From Symbiodinium natans (taxonomy: Eukaryota > Sar > Dinophyceae > Suessiales > Symbiodiniaceae): a stretch of 64,000 nucleotides of DNA. Positions 33,201-45,200 of the stretch are shown here, piece after piece. A model generated the notes under the pieces. That model worked only from the letters and a program-made list of their open reading frames with translations. It was not told the origin of the DNA and searched no databases. Numbering within the stretch: position 1 is the first letter of the stretch; each line of letters begins with the position of its first letter. The stretch spans positions 306,998 to 370,997 of the forward strand of contig CAJNDS010002153.1 of NCBI GenBank assembly GCA_905221605.1, in the 5' to 3' direction. The translations under genes were made by a program, and so were the position numbers.

Positions 33201-36200
33201 GCGGAAAGAAAAAGAAACCCTGAATCCAAGCCTACCTAAACCCTGAAACCCTAAACCCAGAAGCATAAACCCGCACTAAGCAACCTATTAGCGAGCGTAG
33301 AATGTAGAAGCTCAAGCCGACGGGGCCCTAAACCCCCTAAACCCCCTAAACCCCCTAAACCCCCTAAACCCCCTAAACCCCCTAAACCCCCTAAACCCCC
33401 TAAACCCCCTAAACCCCCTAAAACCCTAAAACCCTAAAACCCTAAAACCCTAAAACCCTAAAACCCTAAAACCCTAAAACCCTAAAACCCCAAATCTAAA
33501 GCCACAGGGTTCTGTCCTCCCGCGCCCAGCCATCCAGCGCGCTCCCCGGCCTGCCAAGAAAAAAACGACAGGAGCTTCGGTAGGGTTTAGGGTTTGGGGT
33601 TTGGGGTTTGGGGTTTGGGGTTTGGGGTTTAGGGTTTAGGGTTTAGGGTTTAGGGTTTAGGGTTTAGGGTTTAGGGTTTAGGGTTTAGGGTTTAGGGTTT
33701 AGGGTTTAGGGTTTAGGGTTTAGGGTTTAGGGTTTAGGGTTTAGGGTTTAGGGTTTAGGGTTTTAAGTCTTAAGGTTTTAGGTTTAGGGTTTAGGGTTTT
33801 AAGGTTTTAGGGTTTTAGGGTTGAGGATTTAGGGATTAAGGCTGGGAGTCGCTTCGGGTTTTATGGTGCAGGGTTTGAGGGTTTTTTAGGGTTTAGGGTT
33901 TAGGGTTTAGGGTTTAGGGTTTAGGGTTTAGGGTTTAGGGTTTAGGGTTTAGGGTTTAGGGTTTAGGGTTGTTGTAGGGTTGCAGTGTTGTAGGGTTGTA
34001 GGGTTGCAGGGTTGTCGGCTTGTAGGGTGCAGATTCGAGGATTTTAGGGGCATGGTATGGTTTAGGGTTTAGGGTTTAGAAAAGCCACCGCCGACGTGAG
34101 AGAGAGTTTGCAGCTTCTTCCATTGGGGCTTGCGAATGCTTTGGCAGTAGAAGGATAAGTACAAGTGCTCATCCTCTTGTGGTCAACTGCAGCAGCAACG
34201 CAAGCATAGGAAGCTGACGGCAAGTGATCTGTGACCGTCGACTGCCTGTGTCCCTCGCCTATATGCACAGTTGCCAAACCATTCTCAACAAACTCAACAA
34301 GCCACACCACATCAGCCAGCCCGTCGCAATTGGTCTCGACACTGCTTGTAGGCTCAGTGGAAGGAGAAGTACAATTGCTTACCTCATCCTCCTGTGGTCA
34401 ACTGCAGCAGCAACCCAAGCATAGGAAGCTAACGGCAAGTGATCTGGCCTGTGCACAGAACGAATGCCAAACCTTTCTCAACAAATTCAACAAGCCACAC
34501 CACATCAGCCAGCCCGTCGCAATTGGTCTCGACACTGCTTGTAGGCTCAGTGGAAGGAGAAGTACAATTGCTTACCTCATCCTCTTGTGGTCAACTGCAA
34601 CAGCAACGCAAGCATAGGAAGCTGACGGCAAGTGATCCGTGACCGTCGACTGCCGGTGTCCCCGCCTATGCACAAAAGGCCAAACTTTATCAACAAATTC
34701 AACAAGCCAGACCACATCAGACAGCCCGTCGCAATTGGTCTCGACACTGCTTGTAGGCTCAGTGGAAGGAGAAGTACAATTGCTTACCTCATCCTCTTGT
34801 GGTCAACTGCAACAGCAACGCAAGCATAGTAAGCTGACGGCAAGTGATCTGTGACTGTCGACTGCCGGTGTCCCCGCCTATGCACAAAAGGCCAAACTTT
34901 ATCAACAAATTCAACAAGCCAGACCACATCAGACAGCCCGTCGCAATTGGTCTCGACACTGCTTGTAGGCTCAGTGGAAGGAGAAGTACAATTGCTTACC
35001 TCATCCTCTTGTGGTCAACTGCAGCAGCAACCCAAGCATAGGAAGCTAACGGCAAGTGATCTGCCCTGTGCACAGAACGAATGCCAAACCTTTCTCAACA
35101 AATTCAACAAGCCACACCACATCAGCCAGCCCGTCGCAATTGGTCTCGACACTGCTTGTAGGCTCAGTGGAAGGAGAAGTACAATTGCTTACCTCATCCT
35201 CTTGTGGTCAACTGCTACAGCAACGCAAGCACAGGAAGCTGACGGCAAGTGATCTGTGACTGTCGACTGCCTGTGTCCCATGCACAGATTGCCAAACCTT
35301 TCTCAACAAATTCAACAAGCCACACCACATCAGCCAGCCCGTCGCAATTGGTCTCGACACTGCTTGTAGGCTCAGTGGAAGGAGAAGTACAATTGCTTAC
35401 CTCATCCTCTTGTGGTCAACTGCAGCAGCAACCCAAGCATAGGAAGCTAACGGCAAGTGATCTGCCCTGTGCACAGAACGAATGCCAAACCTTTCTCAAC
35501 AAATTCAACAAGCCACACCACATCAGCCAGCCCGTCGCAATTGGTCTCAACACTGCTTGTAGGCTCAGTGGAAGGAGAAGTACAATTGCTTACCTCATCC
35601 TCTTGTGGTCAACTGCAGCAGCAACGCAAGCACAGGAAACTGATGGCAAGTGATCCATGATCGTCGACTGCCTGTGTCCCTCGCCTATATGCACAGAATG
35701 CCAAACCTTTCTCAACAAATTCAACAAGCCAGAACACATCAGCCAGCCCGTCGCAATTGGTCTCGACACTGCTTGTAGGCTCAGTGGAAGGAGAAGTACA
35801 ATTGCTTACCTCATCCTCTTGTGGTCAACTGCAGCAGCAACCCAAGCATAGGAAGCTAACGGCAAGTGATCTGCCCTGTGCACAGAACGAATGCCAAACC
35901 TTTCTCAACAAATTCAACAAGCCACACCACATCAGCCAGCCCGTCGCAATTGGTCTCGACACTGCTTGTAGGCTCAGTGGAAGGAGAAGTACAATTGCTT
36001 ACCTCATCCTCTTGTGGTCAACTGCTACAGCAACGCAAGCACAGGAAGCTGACGGCAAGTGATCTGTGACTGTCGACTGCCTGTGTCCCATGCACAGATT
36101 GCCAAACCTTTCTCAACAAATTCAACAAGCCACACCACATCAGCCAGCCCGTCGCAATTGGTCTCGACACTGCTTGTAGGCTCAGTGGAAGGAGAAGTAC

Positions 36201-39200
36201 AATTGCTTACCTCATCCTCTTGTGGTCAACTGCAGCAGCAACCCAAGCATAGGAAGCTAACGGCAAGTGATCTGCCCTGTGCACAGAACGAATGCCAAAC
36301 CTTTCTCAACAAATTCAACAAGCCACACCACATCAGCCAGCCCGTCGCAATTGGTCTCGACACTGCTTGTAGGCTCAGTGGAAGGAGAAGTACAATTGCT
36401 TACCTCATCATCTTGTGGTCAACTGCAGCAGCAGCAGCAACGCAAGCATGGGAAGCTGACGGCAAGCGATCTGTGACCGTCGACTGCCTGTGTCCCTCGC
36501 CTATATGCACAGATTACCAAACCTTTCTCAAACAAGTTCAACAAGCCACACCACATCAGCCAGCCCGTCGCAATTGGTCTCGACACTGCTTGTAGGCTCA
36601 GTGGAAGGAGAAGTACAATTGCTTACCTCATCCTCTTGTGGTCAACTGCTACAGCAACGCAAGCATAGGAAACTGACGGCAAGTGATCTGTGACCGTCGA
36701 CTGCCTGTGTCCCTCGCCTATATGCACAGATTGCCAAACCTTTCTCAACAAATTCAACAAGCCACACCACATCAGCCAGCCCGTCGCAATTGGTCTCAAC
36801 ACTGCTTGTAGGCTCAGTGGAAGGAGAAGTACAATTGCTTACCTCATCCTCTTGTGGTCAACTGCAGCAGCAACGCAAGCACTGGAGAACAAACGGCAAG
36901 TGATCCATGATCGTCGGCGTCCCCTGTCGTCACAGACTCTGAGCCATCCTCGTCCATGCACGGGCTTCCTGGACCCCATCCGCAAGCCAGACCGCCACTG
37001 GTCGTGACACTGCTTTGTATGCTCGGGGGAATGTAAATCACTGATGTTGATCTTACTTTTTTTGGCCCTTCTGACATCCACAGGCGTCCGCCCCAAATTG
37101 CCGGATGCAAAACCGCAGCAGGCACCGCATCCCTGAGAGTTCTCAAGGACGAAGAGGTGTTGGTCCATGCGGTTGGGGGTTTAGGGTTTAGGGTTTAGGG
37201 TTTAGGGTTGAGGCTTCTTGCTGAGCGCACTGAGCACCACACGTGCCGAGGTCCTGCTCGTCGCCGGCATAGTGAAGCGGCCTTACCCCGAACCCTAAAC
37301 CCTAAACCCTAAACCCTAAACCCTAAACCCTAAACCCCTTAAACAACCTCTCTAACCCTCAACCCCTGCAACAAGCCACACTCCAAACCCTAAGCCCTAA
37401 GCCCTAAACCCTAAACCCTAAACCCTAAACCCTAAACCCTAAACCCTAAACCCTAAGCCACCCCTCAACTTGAGGCCCGCCCCGCGCATATGCGAATGCT
37501 GAAGAGGCCGCGATCAAAATCGGGGATCTAAAGTTGAGGGTTGAGGGTTGAGGGATTAGGGTTTGGGGTTTGGGGTTTAGGGTTTAGGGTTTGGGGTTTG
37601 GGGTTTAGGGTTAGGGTTGCTTAGGTAGGGTTTAGGGTTTGCACAGCACGCGCTCCCCTGAGCTGCGCACAGCCCCGGCCAGAACGTGATCACGGCCAAG
37701 CCTCCGTTCGGGGGCAGAACTGGAGCCAATACAGGTTTTGCGGTTTGAGCCTTTCTGAGCTGTGCTTTGTTAACCCTTTGAAATGTTTAGGGTTTAGGGT
37801 TTAGGGTTTCGGGTTTAGGGTTTAGGATTTAATTATGAGCAGGCTCCCTCATGAGGAAAGAAGGGATATACAACATTACCCCAAAGCACAAATCAGGTTC
37901 AGGCTTGGCTAAGTTCAGGGGCCCCGAAGCTACACCGGGAAGCAAGTATGGAGATTCTGAAAACTGAAATCCATGGAGCGGTCCACAGACCGACTTTGGG
38001 GGGGTTGAGGTTCCAGTGTGTCACATTCGCAGAAGCCCAAAGAGTTACCATCACTTTGGCTTTAGATTCGCTTGGATCAACCCTGAAAAGAACAAGCCCT
38101 CCCCTGATACTTAAGCCACCCCCAACAGCGTGGAACCTTTCAGTTTGCACATGATATGTGCAACAGGAAAAACGGGGTCCGAAGGGAGGGCTCGGAGAGA
38201 ATTCTGGGTGCGTGCGCAGCTCCTGGTTGTTGCTTCCTCAGGGCATCATGTGGCCTGTTGGCTGGAGCCCAAACTTCGGCTTGAACTCTACGAACTCTTT
38301 GAGATCAAGAGCTCAAACAAGTTGAACCCTAGGGTTCGAAGAGTTTGGAAAGAGAGCTCAACTTCAACCTATGGCTGGATGAACTAAGAGCAGCCTTCCG
38401 CTCAGATACCCATGAACGCTAAATCCTAAACCCTAAACCCTAAACCTTAAACCCTAAACCCTAAACCCTAAACCCTAAACCCTAAACCTCACTGGGGCAC
38501 CGGGCACATGAGCAGCTGAGCCTTCCCAGTAAGGCTCTGGATCCGCCAGTTGTCGTGGTTGTTGCAGAAGATCCACTGTGCCTGAGGGAAGCGACCACTA
38601 AAAGACTAAACCCCTAAACCCCTAAACCCCTAAACCCCTAAACCCCTAAACCCCTAAACCCCTAAACCCCTAAACCCCTAAACCCCTAAACCCCTAAACC
38701 CCTAAACCCTAAACCCCTAAACCCCCAAACACCCCAAACACCCCGGTAGTGTTTCTGCATCCTTGGGAGCCACGGGCTGGGACGCAAGCCACATCTACAC
38801 GCATGGGAGCTGTTGGTAGGGTTTAGGGTTTAGGGTTTAGGGTTTAGGGTTTAGGGTTTAGGGTTTAGGGTTTAGGGTTTAGGGTTTAGGGTTTAGGGTT
38901 TAGGGTTTAGGGTTTAGGGTTTAGGGTTTAGGTTTTCGGATGGGTGCTGAAGTAGCGTTTTATTACGACCAACCGGAACTCGGCACATCTACGGTTTCTT
39001 AGGGTTCCCCGGGAGCAACCCGAACTCACGATGCTGATGCGTGCATGCTCCGTGTTTGGTCAGAATGCTTCAACAGCGTGCAGTCATTGCTTCCGAGGTT
39101 CTTCACTCACGCCGAACCGAGGTTCTTCATTCAGGCGGCTGATGCTTGCATGAACTGTGCTCGGCAAGTAGCTTCATTGCGCGGCTCTCAGGCCAGCGCA

Positions 39201-42200
39201 CGACAATCTGCAGTCAGACCATGCAGTGGTCGAAAGTCATCAGGAAGGACCCCATTCATGGGTAGTTATAAGCAGGGCTAGAAGTACACTGAACGGGGTA
39301 CCCTAAACAAATAAGGGGTTGCAAGTATAGTTACCAAGTTTATAACCCCACTTCTGGCTACTCATGAACCTCGAGGTAGAGGGGCCCCTCCATTCCCACA
39401 CAGGACCAGCAGGCCGAGGCTTCTTAAGCTGTGCAAAGCCTAAACCCCAAACCCCAAACCCCTAAACCCTAAACCCTAAACCCTAAAGGCTTTTGAAGGC
39501 TCTGAGGCAAGCGCATACTCCGAGCGGTTGGTGCTTGGGTCGAAGGTGTCGATCATTCGGTTCTCCTGAAAAAGTAAGACCCGTTTCCTAGACGGGGGCA
39601 AGGTTTAGGGTTTAGGTTTTGGGGTTTAGGGTTTAGGGTTTAGGGTTTAGAGTTTAGGGTTTAGGGCTTACGGTTTAGGGTTTAGGGTAAGGCTTCGGCT
39701 GGACCCTACAGTGGGAGGAGGGGCGGGCACTTAAGCCCCTCGACCTCAATCGCGCAAAACGAACCCAGGTCGTTCGCCCACCTCCCCACAGGGTCCACAG
39801 ACGCCAGATCAGGGCTTTGTGAAGGAAGCCACTCCACCCGTGGACGGAGGACATTTTGGGAAGCAGGCAATTGAAGCGAGTTTGGGCCTAAACCCTGAAA
39901 GGAACATGTCATTTGGTGGTTTGCACAAGGGAGCACTAGCTGCGGTCCATGAATGTGTGTCACGGACGCCAAATTCACCAGCATCAGATGCCAGTTGGAA
40001 TTGGGCAGTAGGCTCATGACTGCAGGTCAGAACCTCTCTATAGGGGCCCAAGAGCCTCAAACATCGGAGAAACATAACAGTGGCGTGTATGATGACGAGC
40101 ACACCCTCACACTCGGGGTCGCGGGCGGAAGACGCAGCCATGCCCATCAACCGCCCCTCTGCACCGGGTATGCCCGAGCACAGCTAATTAGCTGAGGCCC
40201 CTCTGCGCCGGGTCCACCCGAACGCAGCAGACTACATCAATACGGGCCCTTCTGCCGCCAGTTCGGCCCGGCGGCGCAATATGGCCCTTGCCCGATGGCC
40301 CCGGGCGGCCACGCAGAGATCCTGCAGTAGCTCGGCGTGCCACACTGCCGCCTCGCCCTGAGTGCATGTGGCTACGGCACCGGAGATGTTGCGCGTGGTG
40401 GTTTTGCCGCCTGAGACAGTGTGGGGTGGGCCCTAAACCCTAAACCCTAAACCCTAAACCCTAAACCCTAAACCCTAAACCTAAACCCTAAACCCTAAAC
40501 CCTAAACCCTAAACCTAAACTCTAAACCCTAAACCCTAAACCCTAAGCCCCTCGATGGCCCATGGCACCCCTTTGCAGAGCAGCTTTGAGGCTGAGAGGG
40601 GCTGAGAGCTTCCTACACGACCGCGTCCTGCTCGTAGGCCAAGGCGAAGCCATCTGCAAAGCGGGGCCTCTTGTAGACCTGGAACCCTAAACCCTAAACC
40701 CTAAACCCTAAACCCTAAACCCTAAACCCTAAACCCTGATGGAAACTCGGGCTAAGGGTTCGGGCTTATTTTGGTAGCAGGGTCAAGCAAGGGATGTAGA
40801 GTTCGAGGGGTGCAGGATGCAGGGTTCGCCTGGGCCTTCCCAAAGAAACAGCGAATCCGCCGATGTCTCTGCCCTTTCTCTGGCTCTTGTTCCGAGGGCC
40901 AAGCCAGGGCAGTGAAGGTGTACCAATAGTATGGATACCTTGGGCATGCGAGGATCAGGTGGGAGGCGGGTTTCCAAACTTCAGAAACCCTAAGCCCTAA
41001 ACCCTACAAACCCTAAACCCTAAACCCTAAACCCTAAACCCTAAACCCTGGAAACCCTAGACCCTAAACCCCAACAACGGGACTCATGCTCCAATCACGA
41101 GACGAGTGGCACAATACCGCCTTTCAGGGTGGCTTCGCCAGCTATGAAGCGGTCTTGGCCGTACATCCCGTTGTCCTTGCCGCGGCCTCAATCCAAGGCT
41201 GGAAAGACTTAGATCGGGGTTTAGGGTTTAGGGTTTAGGGTTTAGGGTTTAGGGTTTAGGGTTTAGGGTTTAGGGTTTAGGGTTTAGGGTTTAGGGTTTA
41301 GGGTTTAGGGTTTAGGGTTTAGGGTTTAGGGTTTAGGGTTTAGGCTTCAGTAGTTCAGGAATTGGGGCTCAAGGTTCCGGTGTAAGGGCATAGGGCTTAG
41401 GAGTGTGTGGGGTGCGTGTTGGGTTTCATATTTTAAGGCTGGGGATGGGGAGCGCCGGGGCTGCGAGCCTGTCATGGTGGCGTACCTCTCGGTGGTGACG
41501 TAGAACTCCCCAAAGAGTCCGAAGCGCTCCTTCCGACCACAGCTCTGAGTAGGCCTAACGCCCAGGGGGCCTATCGGGCAAGGGACCTACAGGGTTTGTA
41601 GGGCTTGTAGGGCTTCTAGGGCTTACAAGCCTCCTAGGGTTTACGTTAGTTCTGAGGGGAAGTGAGAGCATTTTTCCCCAAAAAGTCAGGTCCCTTTTGG
41701 TAGATCTTGTAGCAACCCCTCAAAAGAACCCTCAAGGGACCCTAGGGGCTATGTAGGGGTCATGCAGGGGTGATATAGGGGTTATACAGGGGAATAAGAT
41801 TCAGGGTCCCTTCAAGGGGTCCCTCCTTATCCCCCTTCAAGCTTTCAAGAACAGCATGGATCTTGACTTTGAACAACCCCATGTGGGGGAGGAGGGTTGC
41901 CCGAAACCCTGAACCACAGTCCCATGTTGGGTTTCTATGCTGATAGGTCAGTTCTGAACCCTAAACCCTAAGGTCAAAACCCCAACCCTAAACCCAAAAC
42001 CCTAAACCCCAAACCCCAAACCCCAAACCCTAAACCCGAAACCCTAAACCCTAAACTAAACCCTAAACCCTAAACCCTAACCGGTCCTTTCCCAAGGATT
42101 TCGCGAAGTTGCGGATCTCCGGGGCCTGGCACCACAGCTTCTCAGGGCCACTTGAGACAGTTTGCGTCACAGAAAGGTTTAGGGTTCAGGGCTGAGGGTC

Positions 42201-45200
42201 TAGAATAGAAGGGTTCACGGTTTAGGGTTTAGGGTTTAGGGATTAGGGATTAGGGTCTGGGGTTTAGGGATTAGGGTTTAGGGTTTAGGGCTATTTGGGC
42301 CTCCCATCAACTTCCCCTTCTTTTTGTATTTTTTTTTTTTGGGGGGGGGGGGGGGGACTTTGAGGCACGCTGTGATGCAAGGCACCTGAAAACAGGGGAC
42401 CATGGTTGATATCAACCCCCTCCAGGGACCAAGAGGCAGGACCTCACTGAGGTCCTGAAACTTCTAGAAACCCGAAAACCCCAAAAAAAAAACCCTCCCT
42501 CCCCGAGCGTGCCCCCCCCCCCCCCCCCCGAGGATGCGGCCCATCTCTTGTAGAAAGGCAAGGGCACCTGCGGGCTTGCAAGAATGGTGTCCAGATGGAG
42601 GTTAGGGTTTCGGGTTTAGGGTTTAGGGTTTGGGGTTTAGGGTTTAGGGTTTAGGGTTCAGGGTTTAGGTTTTAGGGTTCAGGGGTTAGCGTTCAGGGTT
42701 CAGGGTTCAGGGCTTAGGCCTTTTTGTTTAGGGAAAGTTTAGGGTCTAGGGTTTGGGGGTTGCTGAGTACCCACCTTTCAAGTATTGGGAGGACTGTATG
42801 TCGCCCGAGAAAAGTTGAAGGCTTCTTCTACGCACCTACGAAGTTCAACATGGTCCCCAGATGGCGGCTAGGGTTTTGGGTGCTCGGATGGGGCTGTCGG
42901 GCTTTGAAAACTTTGGGGCTTTGGGGGGCCAGGGTGTGAGAAGGTTGGGGTGTTGGGGTGTTCGGGTGTTGGGGCGTTTGGGCTTGAAGGGTTTGGGGTT
43001 ACAGTCAATTCCATAAAGTTGGAACATGGTTTAAGGACGATTCGTGCTGGGAGCCCCTTTCGTCCCTCATGGGGATAGGAGGAGGATAATGTTCCAACTT
43101 TGAGCCCTAAACCCTAAACCCTAAACCCTAGACCCTAAACCCTAAACCCTAGACCCTAAACCCCAAACCCTAAACCCTAAACCCTAAACCCTAAACCCTA
43201 AACCCTAAACCCTACCGTAGGGGACAGGAGGGCCTAGGTTCCCCAGCCTGCATGGGAGTGTCGACTCGGAAGCCGTCCACATCGGCACTTTGGATGAGGG
43301 CTTGCGTCATGGCAATGTACTTGTCCTTCCACGGACCCGTTTGGGGTTTAGGGTTTAGGGTTTTGGGTTTTGGGTTTTGGGGTTTAGGGTTTAGGGTTTA
43401 GGGTTTAGGGTTTAGGATTTAGGGTTTAGGGTTTAGGGTTTAGGGTTTAGGGTTTAGGGTTTAGGGTTTAGGGTTTAGGGTTTAGGGTTTAGGGTTTAGG
43501 GTTTAGGGGCTATCAGCAAAAGGGTATAGAGTACAGGGTAGAGCTTTTTAGGGTTTAAAGACACCACCTAGACTCCTAGACCTTGGATTCCTATTCCAGT
43601 CCGTCCTGCACGCGACTGTGTTCCAGCCTCAGGTCGTCCATCGTGCCGTAGATTTTGGCAACCTGGGTCGTCCCTAAACCCTAAACCCTAAACCCTAAAC
43701 CCTAACCCTAAACCCTAAACCCTAAACCCTAAACCCTAAACCCTAAACCCTAAACAGCATTCACGAGGCAGGACGACACCCAGGATCATTCTTGGACTTC
43801 GTTCTCGTTCCTTAAGCCCGCCTCCACCCACAACCGTATCATCCCCGAAGCACAACGCGGGTAGCATCATCCGCATCTCTGGATCTCTTATCTTCTAACA
43901 GCAACACGGAAAGAAACAGGATCCCGGCATTGATTTCCCAGGGGTCTGCATAGTTCTGCAGATCACCATTGTGGTGGAAGTCGGAACCTAAGAAGGCCGA
44001 GGCTTTGCATGAACATGGAAGTTTCTCAAAAACAGACTCCACGTTACTACCCCCAAACCCTGCGCCCCAAACCCTAAACCCCAACCCCCTAAACCCTGAA
44101 CCCTAAACCCTAAACCCCCAGCCACCTCTCAACTTTGTAGGTGGGCCCTCTGGGCACCCGACCGTCATAAGTTCCCTGGCCTTGATCCCACGCGGCCTCG
44201 GGGGCCGGTGACACGCTGGAAGGGTGCATTGAAGCCCCCCAAAGCACGTAGAGTGAGAGGGGTTTAGGGTTTCGGGTTTCGGGTTTAGGGTTCAACATAT
44301 TTAGGGTAGACGACACGCCAGTCTTACGGGAGGCTTCACGGGGCAATTAATGATGGAAACTAGAATATGCGCTGCTTCCAACTAATTACTCCGGTAGGTT
44401 AACTTAGGTTCCTGGGCAAGACTCAACCCCAAACCCCTAACTCCCAAACCCTAAACCCTAAACCCTAAACCCTAAACCCTACTTGGGGGTGCCCTCGAAA
44501 CTGCGCACAGCTGAGGTCGGGCGCTTCGCCGTACTGCCCGTAGAACGGGCTGGAATATGTGGCCTGGCACAGTGAGTTTTAGGGCTTTGAAGAGTCTTTT
44601 TTCCAAGGTTTAGGCTTAGGGAAGTTTAGCTTAGGGAAGGTTAGGGCTTCGAAGAGGTTAGGGTTTAAGGCTTAGGCATAGGGAAGTTTCGGGTTTGGGG
44701 TCTGTAGGGTGTGGGTTTCAGGGCTTATAAGGGGGCATAGTTTGGGGGTGTAGTGGCGTCAAAGCTAGCGCGAAGGCGTTGCCTGACTCGCTATCGGGCA
44801 GGCACCTCGGGAACCCATGTGTTGTTGAAGTAGAAGTCCATGTAGGGCTGCTTTCCGGCCTGCCCAGGCCACAGGAGGTGCGCGGCACGGAAACCTTCAC
44901 AAGAGCCTGACAGCCTTCAGCCCAAGCTGAAGATACTTCATGATACACAGCTCTCATATTCAGTAGAAGCACTAGAAGCAGCAAAAGGTCGACAACAAAC
45001 AGCTTAACCCCTGGTGCACCGGCGTGTCGTAGAGCTCACTGGCAGCTCGGCGTGTGATTAGCCTCCACTTATGAAAGCAGGAGGCTGTAAAGGGACTGGA
45101 GTGTTCTGCGGCGTTCAGCGTTGCTACTGTGTTTTAGAGGGCTGAGACTGTAGGGTAGAGTGGAGGTCGTCGGAAACAGTGTGGGGGCCCTGGATCGAGA

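Noticed and set aside
34130-36905. CRISPR array
   Set aside because: Units are about 200 bp, near-identical throughout with no variable spacers, and the context is eukaryotic.
34224-37007. A repetitive protein encoded by the 34-37 kb array (ORFs up to 178 aa)
   Set aside because: Unit lengths 193, 208, 212, 216 and 223 are mostly not multiples of three, so the same peptide blocks hop frames. The array behaves as a satellite.
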